In this document: in pieces, positions 21,889-32,084 of the stretch | How the letters are laid out: each line of letters opens with the position of its first letter | How positions within the stretch are numbered: the first letter of the stretch is position 1 | Source of the DNA: Strobilurus pachycystidiatus | Lineage: Eukaryota; Basidiomycota; Agaricomycetes; Agaricales; Physalacriaceae | Direction of reading: 5' to 3' | NCBI GenBank assembly: GCA_019915135.1 | Contig: JAHLMK010000003.1 | Location: 2,108,001-2,172,000 of the forward strand | Length of the DNA stretch: 64,000 nucleotides | The notes under the pieces: model-generated | Databases searched by the model: none | The model's input: only the letters and a program-made list of their open reading frames with translations | What the model was told of the DNA's origin: nothing | Program-made: the position numbers and the translations under genes

Positions 21889-23522
21889 ATGTCTTTCATC
21901 ATGCGTCCCTCCTCCGAAGTCAATGGCAGGGGTGATCCCAGAGAGATACTGCCCCGCCGCTTATACGAGTTCAAACTTTACGAGCGCCTGAGGAACGAGC
22001 CGCGTCCAGGCGATAGCATTGTTCAGTTACCGCTCATTCCGGTGGTTCGTATTCACTTCGTTGTTTTTGCTACTTCAAATTGACGTGTTCAATCTTCAGC
22101 CCAGCCAGGAATACCTTAGAGGATATTGCGTATGTTGACCCGCCCCGTCTTTCGTCTGTCGTGTTTGACGCCTCCTGTTCGTTCCCTAGCGTTTCGATCA
22201 CACTGAGCAACGCTGGCTTTTGAACTGGAACCCGAAATGGGCCCATCTCTTCGACAACGGAGACTGGATCGAACTCAACGCCCTTCAAGACCGCATCGGC
22301 AGAGAGATGCAAGCGCGCTTCCCCATTCCGGCTGGGCCAGCTCAAGAATACACTGTGAAGTGTCGATTGCGTGTAAGTTTGGATCCTGACCTCCTTCGAA
22401 CATCTCTGACTGGTTTGGTTTTGTGTCCAGGCTGCCGTCGAGTGCCTATACTATTGGCACTGGCGTCGTCGCTCCCGCTGGGGTCTCTCGAAGCCCAGTC
22501 CTCTCCCGCAGCCGACGTTTCACATGCAACGGCAGGAACGTCCCATTCCTCTTGAGGAATGCCTTCCGCGTCCTCGGGCTGGTCCTACCCCGCGTGCTCC
22601 TAATGTCCCTCGTCCTCCTAACCGCCCTCGGTCGCCGATCGCATCCAGCTACCACGACATGGTCGAGCAGGCTGCCCGGAACGAGGCTGACTACACCCCT
22701 TTTCGCGCTCAATTTACTACAGCCCGCCAGCTTGTGATTTCTGAGCGCGACCGATCCTCCGAGTCGCCGCCCCCCTCTTCCAACGCCTTTTCTCATCCAC
22801 TCCACGGTATCCATATCGAGGCGCTCACGGCCATCTTGAAGAGAGTCCTTCCGAGCGACGCCCTCTCCGAGTGCTGCCGTTCTCTTGCTCTAGAAGTTGC
22901 CCCCATCGACGCCGCACCGAACGTTGTCTGGGATGGGCTGCAACATCTGGAGTTGATTGCCGACGAAATCAACAAGGCCCTCGCGGCTGAGCTGCTCGCA
23001 CGTCGCGACCAACTCCGCTGGCGCGAGTCCTCCATTGTGGCTGGATGGGAGGACGAATGGCGCGCGTTGGAGGAGGATGATAATCGCGAGCGTGAGGCTA
23101 TCAACCGTACACTGCATCGGACGACTACACCCGACCCCCTCGTGGATTGCTCCTTCACCATTCACAGCAGCCCCTACTTTGTCGATCGTTGCGCTCCGTC
23201 AGGACCTCCGGGTTCTCCTACACGTTCCGATATCGATGACGACGAGTACTACGGCCAAGTTTTTGAGGCGAACGTCCAGGCAGCGATGAACCGCGGCGTC
23301 ACCTCCAACTATGCGGGAGGAGAACGCGATACGGAAGACACAGAGGGCGGCAGCATCAAGGTGATTGCCAGTTCGTTCTATCGGGACCTCGCCCACCGCG
23401 TCCATGTTGATCCCCCCATGGACAGAGTCCTCGTACGAAGTCTTGTCGACAACGAGGTCCCGTCGCGCGAGCTGCTGAACAGTTGTGTCGACGAGATTAT
23501 GGCCACTCGACGCCGGTTGTAA
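21889..23522 (+). CDS. KDZ accessory protein A (full length), unknown function
   Basis: Four exons from the ATG at 21889 (MSFIMRPSSEVNGRGDPREI) to a stop at 23520 encode roughly 490 residues. The frame is open upstream of this ATG, so the start is not certain. The N-terminal part has a compact region (EYLRGYC, HTEQRWLLNWNPKWAHLFDN, AVECLYYWHWRRRSRWGL). A Pro-rich stretch follows, then a helical middle (LHGIHIEALTAILKRVLPSD, DGLQHLELIADEINKAL) and a conserved C-terminus (SSFYRDLAHRVHVDPPMDRV, ELLNSCVDEI). No family was recognised. The C-terminus is shared with copy 1 at 2-385, in the same place relative to gene C and the transposase. Confidence 0.8.
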
Positions 23523-23806
23523 GTTATGGAGCGCTCTGAGCTCTTATTGCTCCTTCTTGACTGTTGATTCTTTATCTTTTTCCGCATATGTCGAGTCGTG
23601 TTAGTCGTGTTATTGTACGTCGTCGTCTGAATGTCGTGTTACTGACCGGGTTCCTTATATCTTATCATACTCGGACTGATACTTCATTTATGCTTAAATA
23701 CTTTTATTATCGAATCAACAGAATTTTTTCTTGGCTAAATCATTTGAACTGGAATCAAGGAAGGATGACGTATGTGTAATATGTACTTGAGTAAAGGGTG
23801 GGGATG

Positions 23807-24446
23807 CTAGACGGTCGACATCGTCTCATCGTGCAGATAACCAAGGTGCAAAAACATGTCATCAATCTCAGCGGGATCTGTGAAGGGCAACGCATCCCGT
23901 ATCATCTTCTCCAAGGGCTTGTAGGATCCAATTGCCGAGACGACTATCGAGTGATGAGGTAAGTAAATTTCCGATGGGAACATATGTCACGTACTTCCGG
24001 CGAAAACGCGTAAAGTTCTCATATTGGTGACTTCCAGGGATTCAAATTCGCGCACCCACTCCGGGAGCCCAACCTTCTTGAGCCAATTGACAACCTCCAC
24101 ATGCACGAGCGATCCCTCCACAGGGTACAGTTCGTTATGTTTATCTGTGGCGCAGGCGCAAGGTTCAGTCCCCAGCTCTCGGCCCGAAGATACCACCTGC
24201 TGACCAATGAGTGCCTTGCAGGCTGCTTTCGCTTCCGTTTCAGAAAGTGGTTGGTAATTTCCTGAAGGGCGTGTCAGGGCGCGCGCGTCGCGGTGACAGG
24301 TGGATTCAACCCTGACCTGTTTCAATGAGAGCGCTTTCAACTGCCGCGGTAACGACGTCCCTTTGGTTGAGAACGAGGGAGCCTATGGCGGCGCGAGCCC
24401 GTTCGGCGGCGTCGCGGGTCGACTGTTTGCGTATTTTGTCGCACAT
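23807..24446 (-). CDS. KDZ accessory protein B, SAM-like helical domain
   Basis: Three exons from the ATG at 24446 (MCDKIRKQSTRDAAERARAA) to a TAG at 23807 encode about 175 residues; introns are GTCAGG..TTCAG and GTACGT..GATAG. An N-terminal helix is followed by a Cys-containing segment (GTEPCACATDKHNELYPVEG). Then HVEVVNWLKKVGLPEWVREF and MRTLRVFAG have the spacing of a sterile alpha motif (SAM) fold, followed by YKPLEKMIRDALPFTDPAEI. The SAM assignment is an inference from pattern only. It lies between A and C in copy 2 and has no counterpart in copy 1. Confidence 0.65.
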
Positions 24447-24574
24447 GAAAGCGGATTTCGAAGTGGTATTTCACAAGTTCGAGTCGGCGTATCAATTTAT
24501 CAAAAAGACGGTCTAGACCTCGGTGACCACGTAAGGTAAGCCCGAGGTCCCAGACCCAGACCCATTACATCACA

Positions 24575-25188
24575 TCAGAACAGGGTACGAAAATGCTCAA
24601 CCAGCTCATGGAGTATGTCAAAGTGAACCAACATCACGTCCATCCTCCCATTCTTCCCCTTCGGACGATGCTCCCCATTCCAACGACGACCCAACGCGTT
24701 GATGTAGATCTTGATAATCGTCTGTCTCGGCTTTTCAGCACCTTTCGACAACAACAGCGAAGTCGACCACGTACCTTTTTGCGATGAGCCATGTTCATGG
24801 CGAGGTCCTCAGGACTCAACTCTCCGGCGGGATCCTCAGGGAATTTTCGGAACCATTTTGGGAAGAAAGCGCGAAACCACTTCTGCGCTTCGTTGCTCAT
24901 CACCGCCGCCTCAAACTCCCCAGCGCACTCCGCGAGGTAGTCGTAATGAACGTCGGTGAACGGAAACCAGATCGGATACACAATCGTGGTGAAAAATTCC
25001 GGGTACGCGCAGTGGTCCCCAGGCGCGTCGTCCCTGGTTGTGTGCTGGGTAAGTCCCCAGACCACAGCGCGAGAGTGCAAAACTCACGGCAACGACAGAA
25101 TCTGCTCCCGATAGCGCAACTCCAAGATGCGCGCCTCCGCCTCCGCTTCGACACGCCGACAATAGGCACTATAATCTTCGTTGTTCAT
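24575..25188 (-). CDS. KDZ accessory protein C (copy 2), unknown function
   Basis: The ATG at 25188 starts MNNEDYSAYCRRVEAEAEAR. Three exons with introns in exactly the positions of the copy 1 gene (donors GTGAGT and GTACGT) end at a TGA at 24575. Conserved blocks are PEFFTTIVYPIWFPFTDVHY, FPKWFRKFPEDPAG, TIIKIYINALGRRWNG and DVMLVHFDILHELVE. It is head-to-head with the transposase. No domain was recognised. Compared with copy 1 (718-1340), most changes by eye are conservative and length is preserved, which indicates selection on the protein. Confidence 0.8.
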
Positions 25189-25482
25189 GGTGCTGTAGGA
25201 GAGATTGGTGTCGAGGGTAGTAATTGGGTAGGACGCCGCCATGTCCTTGTCCGCGACGCCCTTATATACACTCGCTCTTCGGGTCTACCACTCAATCCGC
25301 CTTCTCTCTCTCTTGCGAAACGTAAACTCCGTCTCCCATACCTCGGCCTTCATTCTGTATCCCATTGGACACTGTGGCGTTAGGACAGGTGCTCTGGGTC
25401 CTCGGCGGTCGATGCTACCTTACGTTTGACTGCCGCCACTTCAACCTTTCCTGTCCCACATGTTTATTCCCCCGCTCCGCCC
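25189..25482. promoter_or_regulatory. Shared promoter between gene C and the KDZ transposase (copy 2)
   Basis: 294 bases lie between divergent start codons, with a TATA-like TTATATAC at about 25262. The arrangement matches copy 1 (1341-1616), although most of the spacer has diverged. Confidence 0.45.
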
Positions 25483-28400
25483 ATGAACACGCGCAAGATT
25501 AACGCCGGCCGCGCTAGGAAGAGGCGAAAAGCGAGGCAGCAGGGCTCCTCGCGAAGCCGTAGACGATTACATGTTTCGGGCGATGACTTTTCCTCGCAGC
25601 CGTCCTCGGAAGACGAGTTGATGGAGACGGAGGTATTCGAATTAGATGAGGATGGCGAATTGTGGGCAGATGAGGGGCCGTCGTACAGCAGCCAAGTCAA
25701 TGCGTCGTTCTCCTGGCAAGACGACGACGACCTTGACCAGGATATCGTCCTGCAATATCTCGACCCACCCGCACCCGAGGGGCAACCACAGGATGACCAC
25801 GATGGAGAGAGCCCATCAAAGAAAGTGCGGTCCATTCCCGCTCCCCAGCCTGGAAAGGTACGTCGCGTTTAATGATTTCTCTTCATTCGTAACTCTTATA
25901 CTCTTCAATTAACAGAAACGCGCCATGTGTGTCTGGGCTGGCCGCATTGGTGGATATAATTACGCTCAAGAATTCCTCTACGAGTTCCATTGGCATAAAG
26001 GTCGGGGCGATGCCCCCAATACGTGCCGCTGTGGTGCCGCGGACCCTTTGTTTCGATGCACGAGATGCTCTCGTCATCGTCGTGTCTGCCAGACTTGCCT
26101 CCTTGACGATCACGCTCAGCTTCCTCTGCATCTTGTCGAGGTCGGTCTTTATATTTTCTATCCGGACTTTCGTAATTCAGAGGTTGTGCTAGCAATGGAC
26201 CGGCGATCGCTTCAAGTTCGTACCTTTAATTCGCCTGGGCCTGCACGTAGAGCTTGGCCACGCCGACGGCTCCAAGTGCATCATGCACCTGGTTGACGCC
26301 CATCCCCTCGTCGTCATTCACGATAACGCTATCCACGAGGTCTCGGTCAAATACTGCAATTGCCTTCACTCTTCAAACCTCCCACGGCGAATACAGCTCC
26401 TGCGTATGGGTTGGTACCCGGCAACGGTCCACCTCCCTGCGACCTGCGTCAGCTTCGAGGCTCTACAGCTCTTTCACGCGGCGACTCTCACCGGGAAGGT
26501 CTCGGCGTACAATTTCTACAAGTCTTTGATCTACATGACCGACGCCCTGGGTCTCAGGGTTCCGAAGGTAAGCGACTTATAATTCGAATGTCCCTAATGA
26601 GAATAACACGCCTTTGTTCCAGAAACGTTATCAGCCCTTTCTTCGAGTCGTTCGTCAATACCGACACTTGCTTATGCTGATGAGGGCTGGGAAGGGGGCT
26701 CAGAAGGACGGGGCGTCGCGCGTTGAACCCGGCGAATTAGCCGTCATTTGTCCCGCCTGTCCCATTCCTGAGGTGAATCTACCGCCAGATTGGCGAGAGC
26801 GCGTCGATCAGTGAGTGTTAAACCTCTTCTCTTCCAAAGCTTGCCTGATAGACATCGCTCGGTAGGTATATTTATCGGAAAATTGTCTCTTTGGACGCTT
26901 GCTTCCGCTTCATTGGTCTGTGGCGGTCGAATCAAACAGTCGACCCGTCCCTTCACCCAAGCGGCGCCTATATGATTGACGAGAACTCTGGGTACGGTCA
27001 GTATATTCTTGATCACGCGAAGGAAGCCGACGTCAGTCAGTTTCTGGTTGAATGGAAGAATCTATCTAATCAATGAGCCTCTTAGATTTCAACATGCAGT
27101 GGTTTCAAGGCCCTGGCTCACGCCGACAAGAAGGACAACACCGGGCTGCGAACCACTGGCGTTCTCGCATCCATCTGCGCCCGACATGAGATGGTAGCTC
27201 CAGAGGGAGTCGGTAATCTTCAGATGGGTGAACGGTACGTATTTTTATGACTATTTGTTCTCCCCGTTTGACGGTTTATTTCGCTACAGATACTGCAATA
27301 GTGACTACGTCGCTACCTCGTCTCTCAAGCGTTTACACGCCCTGCTGCAAATACTTTTTTCCTATGACATCGTCTGCCAATGGATCATCAATCTCTTCGA
27401 ACGTATGTTGGACCTTCCAGAACACCTACAACTACCGGCAACCATGGAGATCCTCGCAGCCATTCCAAAGGGCCATTGTCCCGGGCATAAGTTCGAGTGT
27501 CAATGTACGTTTGCCATGGGAATCCAGCCGGGTGTTGGACGCACGGACGGTGAGGCGATAGAGCGCGTGTGGGCTTTGATAAGGATGTGCGCCGCAAGTA
27601 TCAAGGAAATGGGCCCGGGTTCGCGCGCGGACACCTTAGACGATCATTTTGGTTTCCTCAACTGGTCGAAGCTTATTGGGCTCGGTTCGTCCATCCTCGT
27701 CTGCTAGCCAAGCAATTTAACTAACTTTGGTCTCAGGTGACAGTTTAATGCGTCGATACAAGAAGGCCAAGCTCCAGGCCGTCAAGCAGACTGGTCTACA
27801 CGAGGACTTTACTGTCCATCTACCAGATGACGTGGTCAAAAGCTGGACTGAGCGCGTCGAGGCCTGGGAAAGGGATCGCGATGAGGAAAATCCGTATATC
27901 AACGATGTGAAGTGTAAGTGTCTTGTAATCTCCTCCATCCGTTTAGCACTGCACGGGCTGACTGAGGCGGTCCTTGTAGATGAAACCGAAGCTCAAGTCC
28001 GATATCGGCTACGTGAGGAAGAACGCTTGGAAGCCGCAGCTGGAGCACTGGACGTCAATGACACCAGGCCTAGTGGTTGTCTAACGCTTGGTCTGATGAT
28101 CGAAGAACTGCAGTACGTCCGTACGCTATCGTCATGTTATCAAATCTGATCGCTTTCTCAATTCAGGCAGAAATTGCGGCGACTCACAGACGGCGAGGGC
28201 GTTTTGACCACGGCACAGGCTACGACGATTCAAAAGAAGCGACTGGACTTGACAAAGAAGATTGCCCTGTTTCGCTCCAGTCAGGAGGTCTATGTCCCCG
28301 CTTCGCGCGCCAAGGTTCGGGCGCAGACCGTGGCTAGGTCTGCCGCCATCGATGTCGAGGATCAGAAACTGTGGATGCCGTCAGCTTTCTCCTACGAGGA

Positions 28401-29265
28401 GCGTCTCACTGGTTGCCTCCCGGGTATCGCCGAGAAAGAGCAGCGATTGCGGGTCGCACAATGCCACGACTGTCTAGAGACCATTCGAAATTCGGAACAG
28501 ACTCTTCGTGCCTTGTTTGTATTTCGGGATATCGAGAGCGATGGGCAAGGTATGGTTACCCGAGCACAGGGGACCATCAACACCCAACGGGCCCGAACCA
28601 GATTTGCTGTGGACAAGTACCGTCGGTGCCGTCGCGCGCTGGAAAGACTGGAACCGGACGGAACATGGGTTGGCGAGCTTCGACCACTTGAAGACAAGGA
28701 CGTCACGAACATGACAGGAGGGAGCTTTTCCATAGACGTCTTCCTACCATGGGGCGATGGGAGTCGTGAGCTGTCGTGGGTATGGACGAACAAGAGCGCT
28801 TCAGGCAAAGACGATGATGTTATCGAAGGTACGCTTGTTTAGGCTGGTTGACCCCGACAGTGATTGATTGGACTCTTAGCTGCGCGCGTTGAATGGTTGA
28901 AAAGCAGGGCTCGAGCCATGCGTTGGAGGGAGGAGGTGAAGCTTCTCGAGGAAGAGATGAGGCGGGTACAGGTGACGATGGAAATAAACGCGACGCGCTG
29001 GGAGGGTCGATTGGAGCCGGAAGACACTTCCCTTTTGCCCGAGATCAAGGAGGGCATCAGAGCATACGCCAAACATCAGGCCGCAGTGCAGCGAGACCTA
29101 CTGGCCTCTTTTGTGCGCCGATGGCAAGCGGCCGGGGTGGCTACGGATGAGTTGGACAACGATTGGGAGGAGGTTGACGATATGGACGAGGGCGCTGACG
29201 ATGAAGAGGAGGGTGACGGTGCAACCTTGGTAGGTGAAGGTTCCTCCGTTCTTGGTGACACGTAG
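25483..29265 (+). CDS. KDZ transposase with CxC2-like cysteine cluster (copy 2)
   Basis: It starts at the ATG at 25483 (MNTRKINAGRARKRRK) and stops at the TAG at 29263, about 1,080 residues over some ten introns. A basic then acidic N-terminus precedes a cysteine/histidine cluster (CRCGAADPLFRCTRCSRH, VCQTCLLDDHA). The DDE core shows SLDACFRFIGLW (Asp 1), GLRTTGVLASICARHEM, YDIVCQW (Asp 2) and GVGRTDGEAIERVW (Glu), then KEMGPGSRADTLDDHFGFLN. A long C-terminal domain (ATTIQKKRLDLTKKIALF, RWREEVKLLEEEMRRVQ) and an acidic tail follow. Every splice I traced restores frame and no catalytic residue is lost. The element around it inserted recently, so this is a good candidate for an active transposase. 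Confidence 0.93.
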
Positions 29266-29608
29266 TAGAACACGGGCATTTACTTTATTATATCTATGTC
29301 ATTGATATGAAATCCTTGTTTGATTTTGAGAAATTAGGGTGGGCTGTAACCTAGAGCGACAGCCATTAACCTATGTGTCTGACAATGGTCTAGTGGTCTT
29401 GTGCGTGGTGTCAGCTTTGTTGGTCACTTGTTCGAGCCTGGCCTTGGACAATAATTCTTTAGGTTGGTGTCATTGTGAGCTTTTGGCGGGGGAATTGACC
29501 CATTTTGCCGAACTGCCTGTCGGGTGACACCGTGTCGGTTGACACGGCTTTGGCAAATGGATCTGTGTAGTCCGACACTAGGTTTGCCAAAATGGGGAAA
29601 TATTGGGT
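29266..29608 (+). repeat. Right terminal region of KDZ copy 2
   Basis: This is non-coding. A tRNA-like box pair lies at 29386-29438, then the right inverted repeat 29480-29608, whose reverse complement starts ACCCAATATTTCCCC and continues with TTTTGGCAAA, GTCGG and the 22-base block at 29549-29570. Confidence 0.8.
29386..29438 (+). other. tRNA-like Pol III box pair near the KDZ right end
   Basis: TGGTCTAGTGG (29386-29396) is a near-perfect A box and GTTCGAGCC (29430-29438) a B box, 44 bases apart as in type I tRNAs. The segment between is alignable with 5559-5610 in copy 1 (both contain GCTTTnGTTGG). There is no closing acceptor stem. Confidence 0.5.
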
Positions 29609-31094
29609 GGGTGTAGGGATTCTGATCAAAATGACACAAGAAAACCTTGAAGTCGTAGGCCGAACCTCTTGACGTATGAAGACCTTAAACAGCGCGAGGC
29701 AATGTAGCTTCTACCTATCAAGTGCTCTGGTGTACAAGGACTTTGTCTTGGAATCGTCAGGCCGCTACCGCAGGTTTTACGCCACTGGACTGCTAACGAT
29801 AAGGACTCCTTCTTGCACTTAAACCAAACTTCTAGTGTCTTGCACCGGGACCAAAGGTTCCGAAAGGTGTCTCAGACGTTGACAACACTCGTTCAAACTC
29901 AACTTATTCCTCAAAGGAAAGTACTTCACGAAATAGCGTGAATGCAGGGCAGAACCACTTGCAAACCGGCCTTCTTGCGAATACAAGGTTCTAACACCAA
30001 GTAGATTCGTTGGTACTCGACTTGGTACGTCGGAATAAGGTTCTTTTGAGTCTTTCAAGGAGCTTGCCAACACCTGATGTCTTTAAATCTTGGAAAGGTC
30101 TTTGGGGTCTTTGGGGTCTTTGGGTTCTTTGCAGAAATGAGTCGAAACTCGAGATAGATTCACTACAACGGCTGCGTCTGACTAGCGGCTACTGGAGGGG
30201 GCTCTAAGCTACCGAAATATGGGTCCTTTGGGCCCTTTTATACTACTGGTGGGTTCCTACTGAGTAAGCATCTATTCTAGGATCGGATACATCGGACTTT
30301 CGAGTCATACAAGTGCTGGATTCTTATTGGCTATCCCTGGTCGAAACAACTGCGGACAGGCCGCTTGGTCCTTTAGCCATATACGCCACCTTGGCGGTAT
30401 GGTACAATCCTTGTGCCCAGGAGATCAAGGTCCGATAAGGACTTCGATCCTTAGGTATCTTTATGTTGCAAGGTCCTACGGACACCTGCTTTCTTGTGGA
30501 TAGGTTGGATGGAGATTGTTAAGAACGTCCTTTCGAGCGCAGACACTACAGGGGAGTGCTTTCTTAAAGTGGTAATACACCCTGCTTTCGGGGTGGTCCT
30601 TGATCGTGGATCATGATCGATCGGCATAGCGGAAGGCGTCGGTTCGGAGTCCTTGACAGCTCCGAAGATTGTTTCCCCAAAAGGGTTGTGACGTCCTTGA
30701 ACTATTTCGGGACCTTCCAGGTCTTTGGGTTGAGGTGCGCAGGTCTTGGGTCGCTCGAACTGAACCGCCTGGAGACCTTTGGACCCTCCTTGGGTGCGAA
30801 TGGTTATAGCACATCGTCTGTAGTACAAGGTACACGCAAAGGTACGGGATCTTGAAAGGGATCCAACGCGCGGATAAGGATATTCGGATGAAGGTGATCA
30901 AAGGTTTCGATTGCGCCTGTCCTAAAGGACTTGTTAAGGCGCCTGGACCTTGTCCTGGAGGCTTGCCCGCGTCAAGGCAGTCACTCCTGCGTGCTCTATC
31001 CTAAGTACTTGACTGGAGGTTCCTAAGGTCTTTGGGCTATTCAGGAATCGCAAAATTCCCCGTTTCTAGTACTGGAATAGTACCCTGCGTATCA

Positions 31095-31105
31095 TCTCCC
31101 CTTGA
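31095..31105 (-). other. LTR-1 polypurine tract
   Basis: The minus strand reads AAGTCAAGGGGAGA directly before the LTR start TGATACGCAGGG, the usual place for plus-strand priming. LTR-2 has the same sequence at 44735. Confidence 0.75.
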
Positions 31106-31237
31106 CTTATGAAATGTCGTCCGCGACATAGTCCTTGGTGGTTCAGAACCTTTATCCTGGGTACCAGGCCGTCGTGACGAAGTCCCCTTTTGGTTTCTAT
31201 CGCCCGATGGACCCTCTTTTGCCTAACTTCGTTCCGT

Positions 31238-31246
31238 TATAAAAAG
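31238..31246 (+). promoter_or_regulatory. TATA box for the LTR-1 antisense gene
   Basis: TATAAAAAG lies about 50 bases before the ATG at 31294 on the plus strand, opposite to the direction of Gag and pol. LTR-2 has TATAAAAGG at 44878-44886, 55 bases before its ATG. Confidence 0.55.
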
Positions 31247-31293
31247 GTCCTGGGACTTGTCCTCAGACCTTTCATTCCTGCCTTTATTCTATC

Positions 31294-31905
31294 ATGGCTC
31301 CCAAAACTTGGACTCCCATCGCAAAGCTGCTCCCCACAATGCCGCACGTTCCGTCCGTGAAGGACCTGATCACTACGCGCGACCTTGGCGCCGGTCTCGT
31401 CGCTTATGCGCTCAACTACGACCCTCCAGCCAACACACCCGACTTCCTTATGTACCTCGGCATGCATCTTACGCTCATCATTCCCAAGGTCCATCATCTG
31501 GACCTCAAGAAGGCGTGTTCGAATCCCGACGTGGCACTGGAGATCACCGGCTATGTTGACAAGATCATGGAGAGAGTCCTTGTGCGTACTCCTTCGCTTT
31601 GTTCTTTTCCTGATCCTGACTTCATCCTGTCCTTGTTTTCTTTAGGCCGTCGCCCATGACCTTCGCACCTTTTCCGAATGGTTCCAAGGTGTCGACGGAC
31701 ATGGCGGTGTTCTTTTTCAATCTTCGCCTCTATGTAGGGATGCTGGTACACCTTCCTGGGATTCACCCTCAGACGCCAACGCACCACATCGCCCATATTC
31801 TTCAACCTTTGGTGAGCAGCTGCAAGAAGGCGTCTAACGCCCCCTTCCCTGATGCTTCGTGCCTTGTCTTGCTTCCTTATTCTATCCTTAGTTCACAGCT
31901 ACCTT
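31294..31905 (+). pseudogene. LTR-1 antisense accessory gene, frameshifted
   Basis: Exon 1 (31294-31581) encodes MAPKTWTPIAKLLPTMPHVP and DFLMYLGMHLTLIIPKVHHL. The intron 31582-31645 has donor GTGCGT, a CTGAC branch-like site and acceptor TTTCTTTAG. Exon 2 starts AVAHDLRTF. In LTR-2 the frame then reads NGSKVSTDMAVFFFNLRLYV to the TAG; here one extra T (CTTTTCC against CTTTCC) shifts it out of that frame. Most differences between the copies downstream are silent in the LTR-2 frame (GCG/GCA, AAT/AAC, CCA/CCG, GCC/GCT, ATT/ATC, CTT/CTC), so that frame is the real one. The function is unknown. Confidence 0.6.
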
Positions 31906-32084
31906 AGCTACTATTGTAGCCAGCTGGGCACAGAATAAGTCTTAAAATAAAAAAATTTATAGTCTTTGAATAAATGGACCGATGTCCCTCTATTCCCTCT
32001 TTACTTTTCTGATGACGTCCCCGTCATCTGGTATGGTACCTTAGCTTCCTTTTGAAGCTGTAGTCCAGTCCTGGGTGCTCAAGG

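Larger units (their letters stand above)
13247..29608 (+). mobile_element. KDZ transposon copy 2: complete 16.4-kb multi-gene element
   Basis: It is flanked by GGGTGTAG at 13239-13246 and 29609-29616; the G-run leaves 7 or 8 bp possible, and 8 bp is the published size for Zisupton-type elements. The ends are imperfect inverted repeats of at least 120 bases, including a perfect match starting CTACACAGATCCATTTGCCA (13287; inverted at 29549-29570), about 40 bases from each tip. Genes left to right are D (-), E (+), A (+), B (-), C (-) and transposase (+). All are readable without stops using ordinary short introns. The empty site is confirmed by three intact copies of the same LTR in the window. 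Confidence 0.92.
13046..31094 (-). repeat. LTR-1 left LTR (3' LTR), split by KDZ copy 2
   Basis: The two pieces are 13046-13246 and 29617-31094. The break lies in ..TTTTTGGGGGTGTAG/GGATTCTGATC.., which is continuous in the other three LTR copies of the window. Small ORFs inside the LTR recur in all four copies simply because the LTR is repeated; I do not call them genes. Confidence 0.93.

Noticed and set aside
13247..29608. A TET/JBP dioxygenase gene, sometimes found with KDZ transposons in mushrooms.
   Set aside because: No HxD..H dioxygenase pattern was found in any accessory gene of either KDZ copy.
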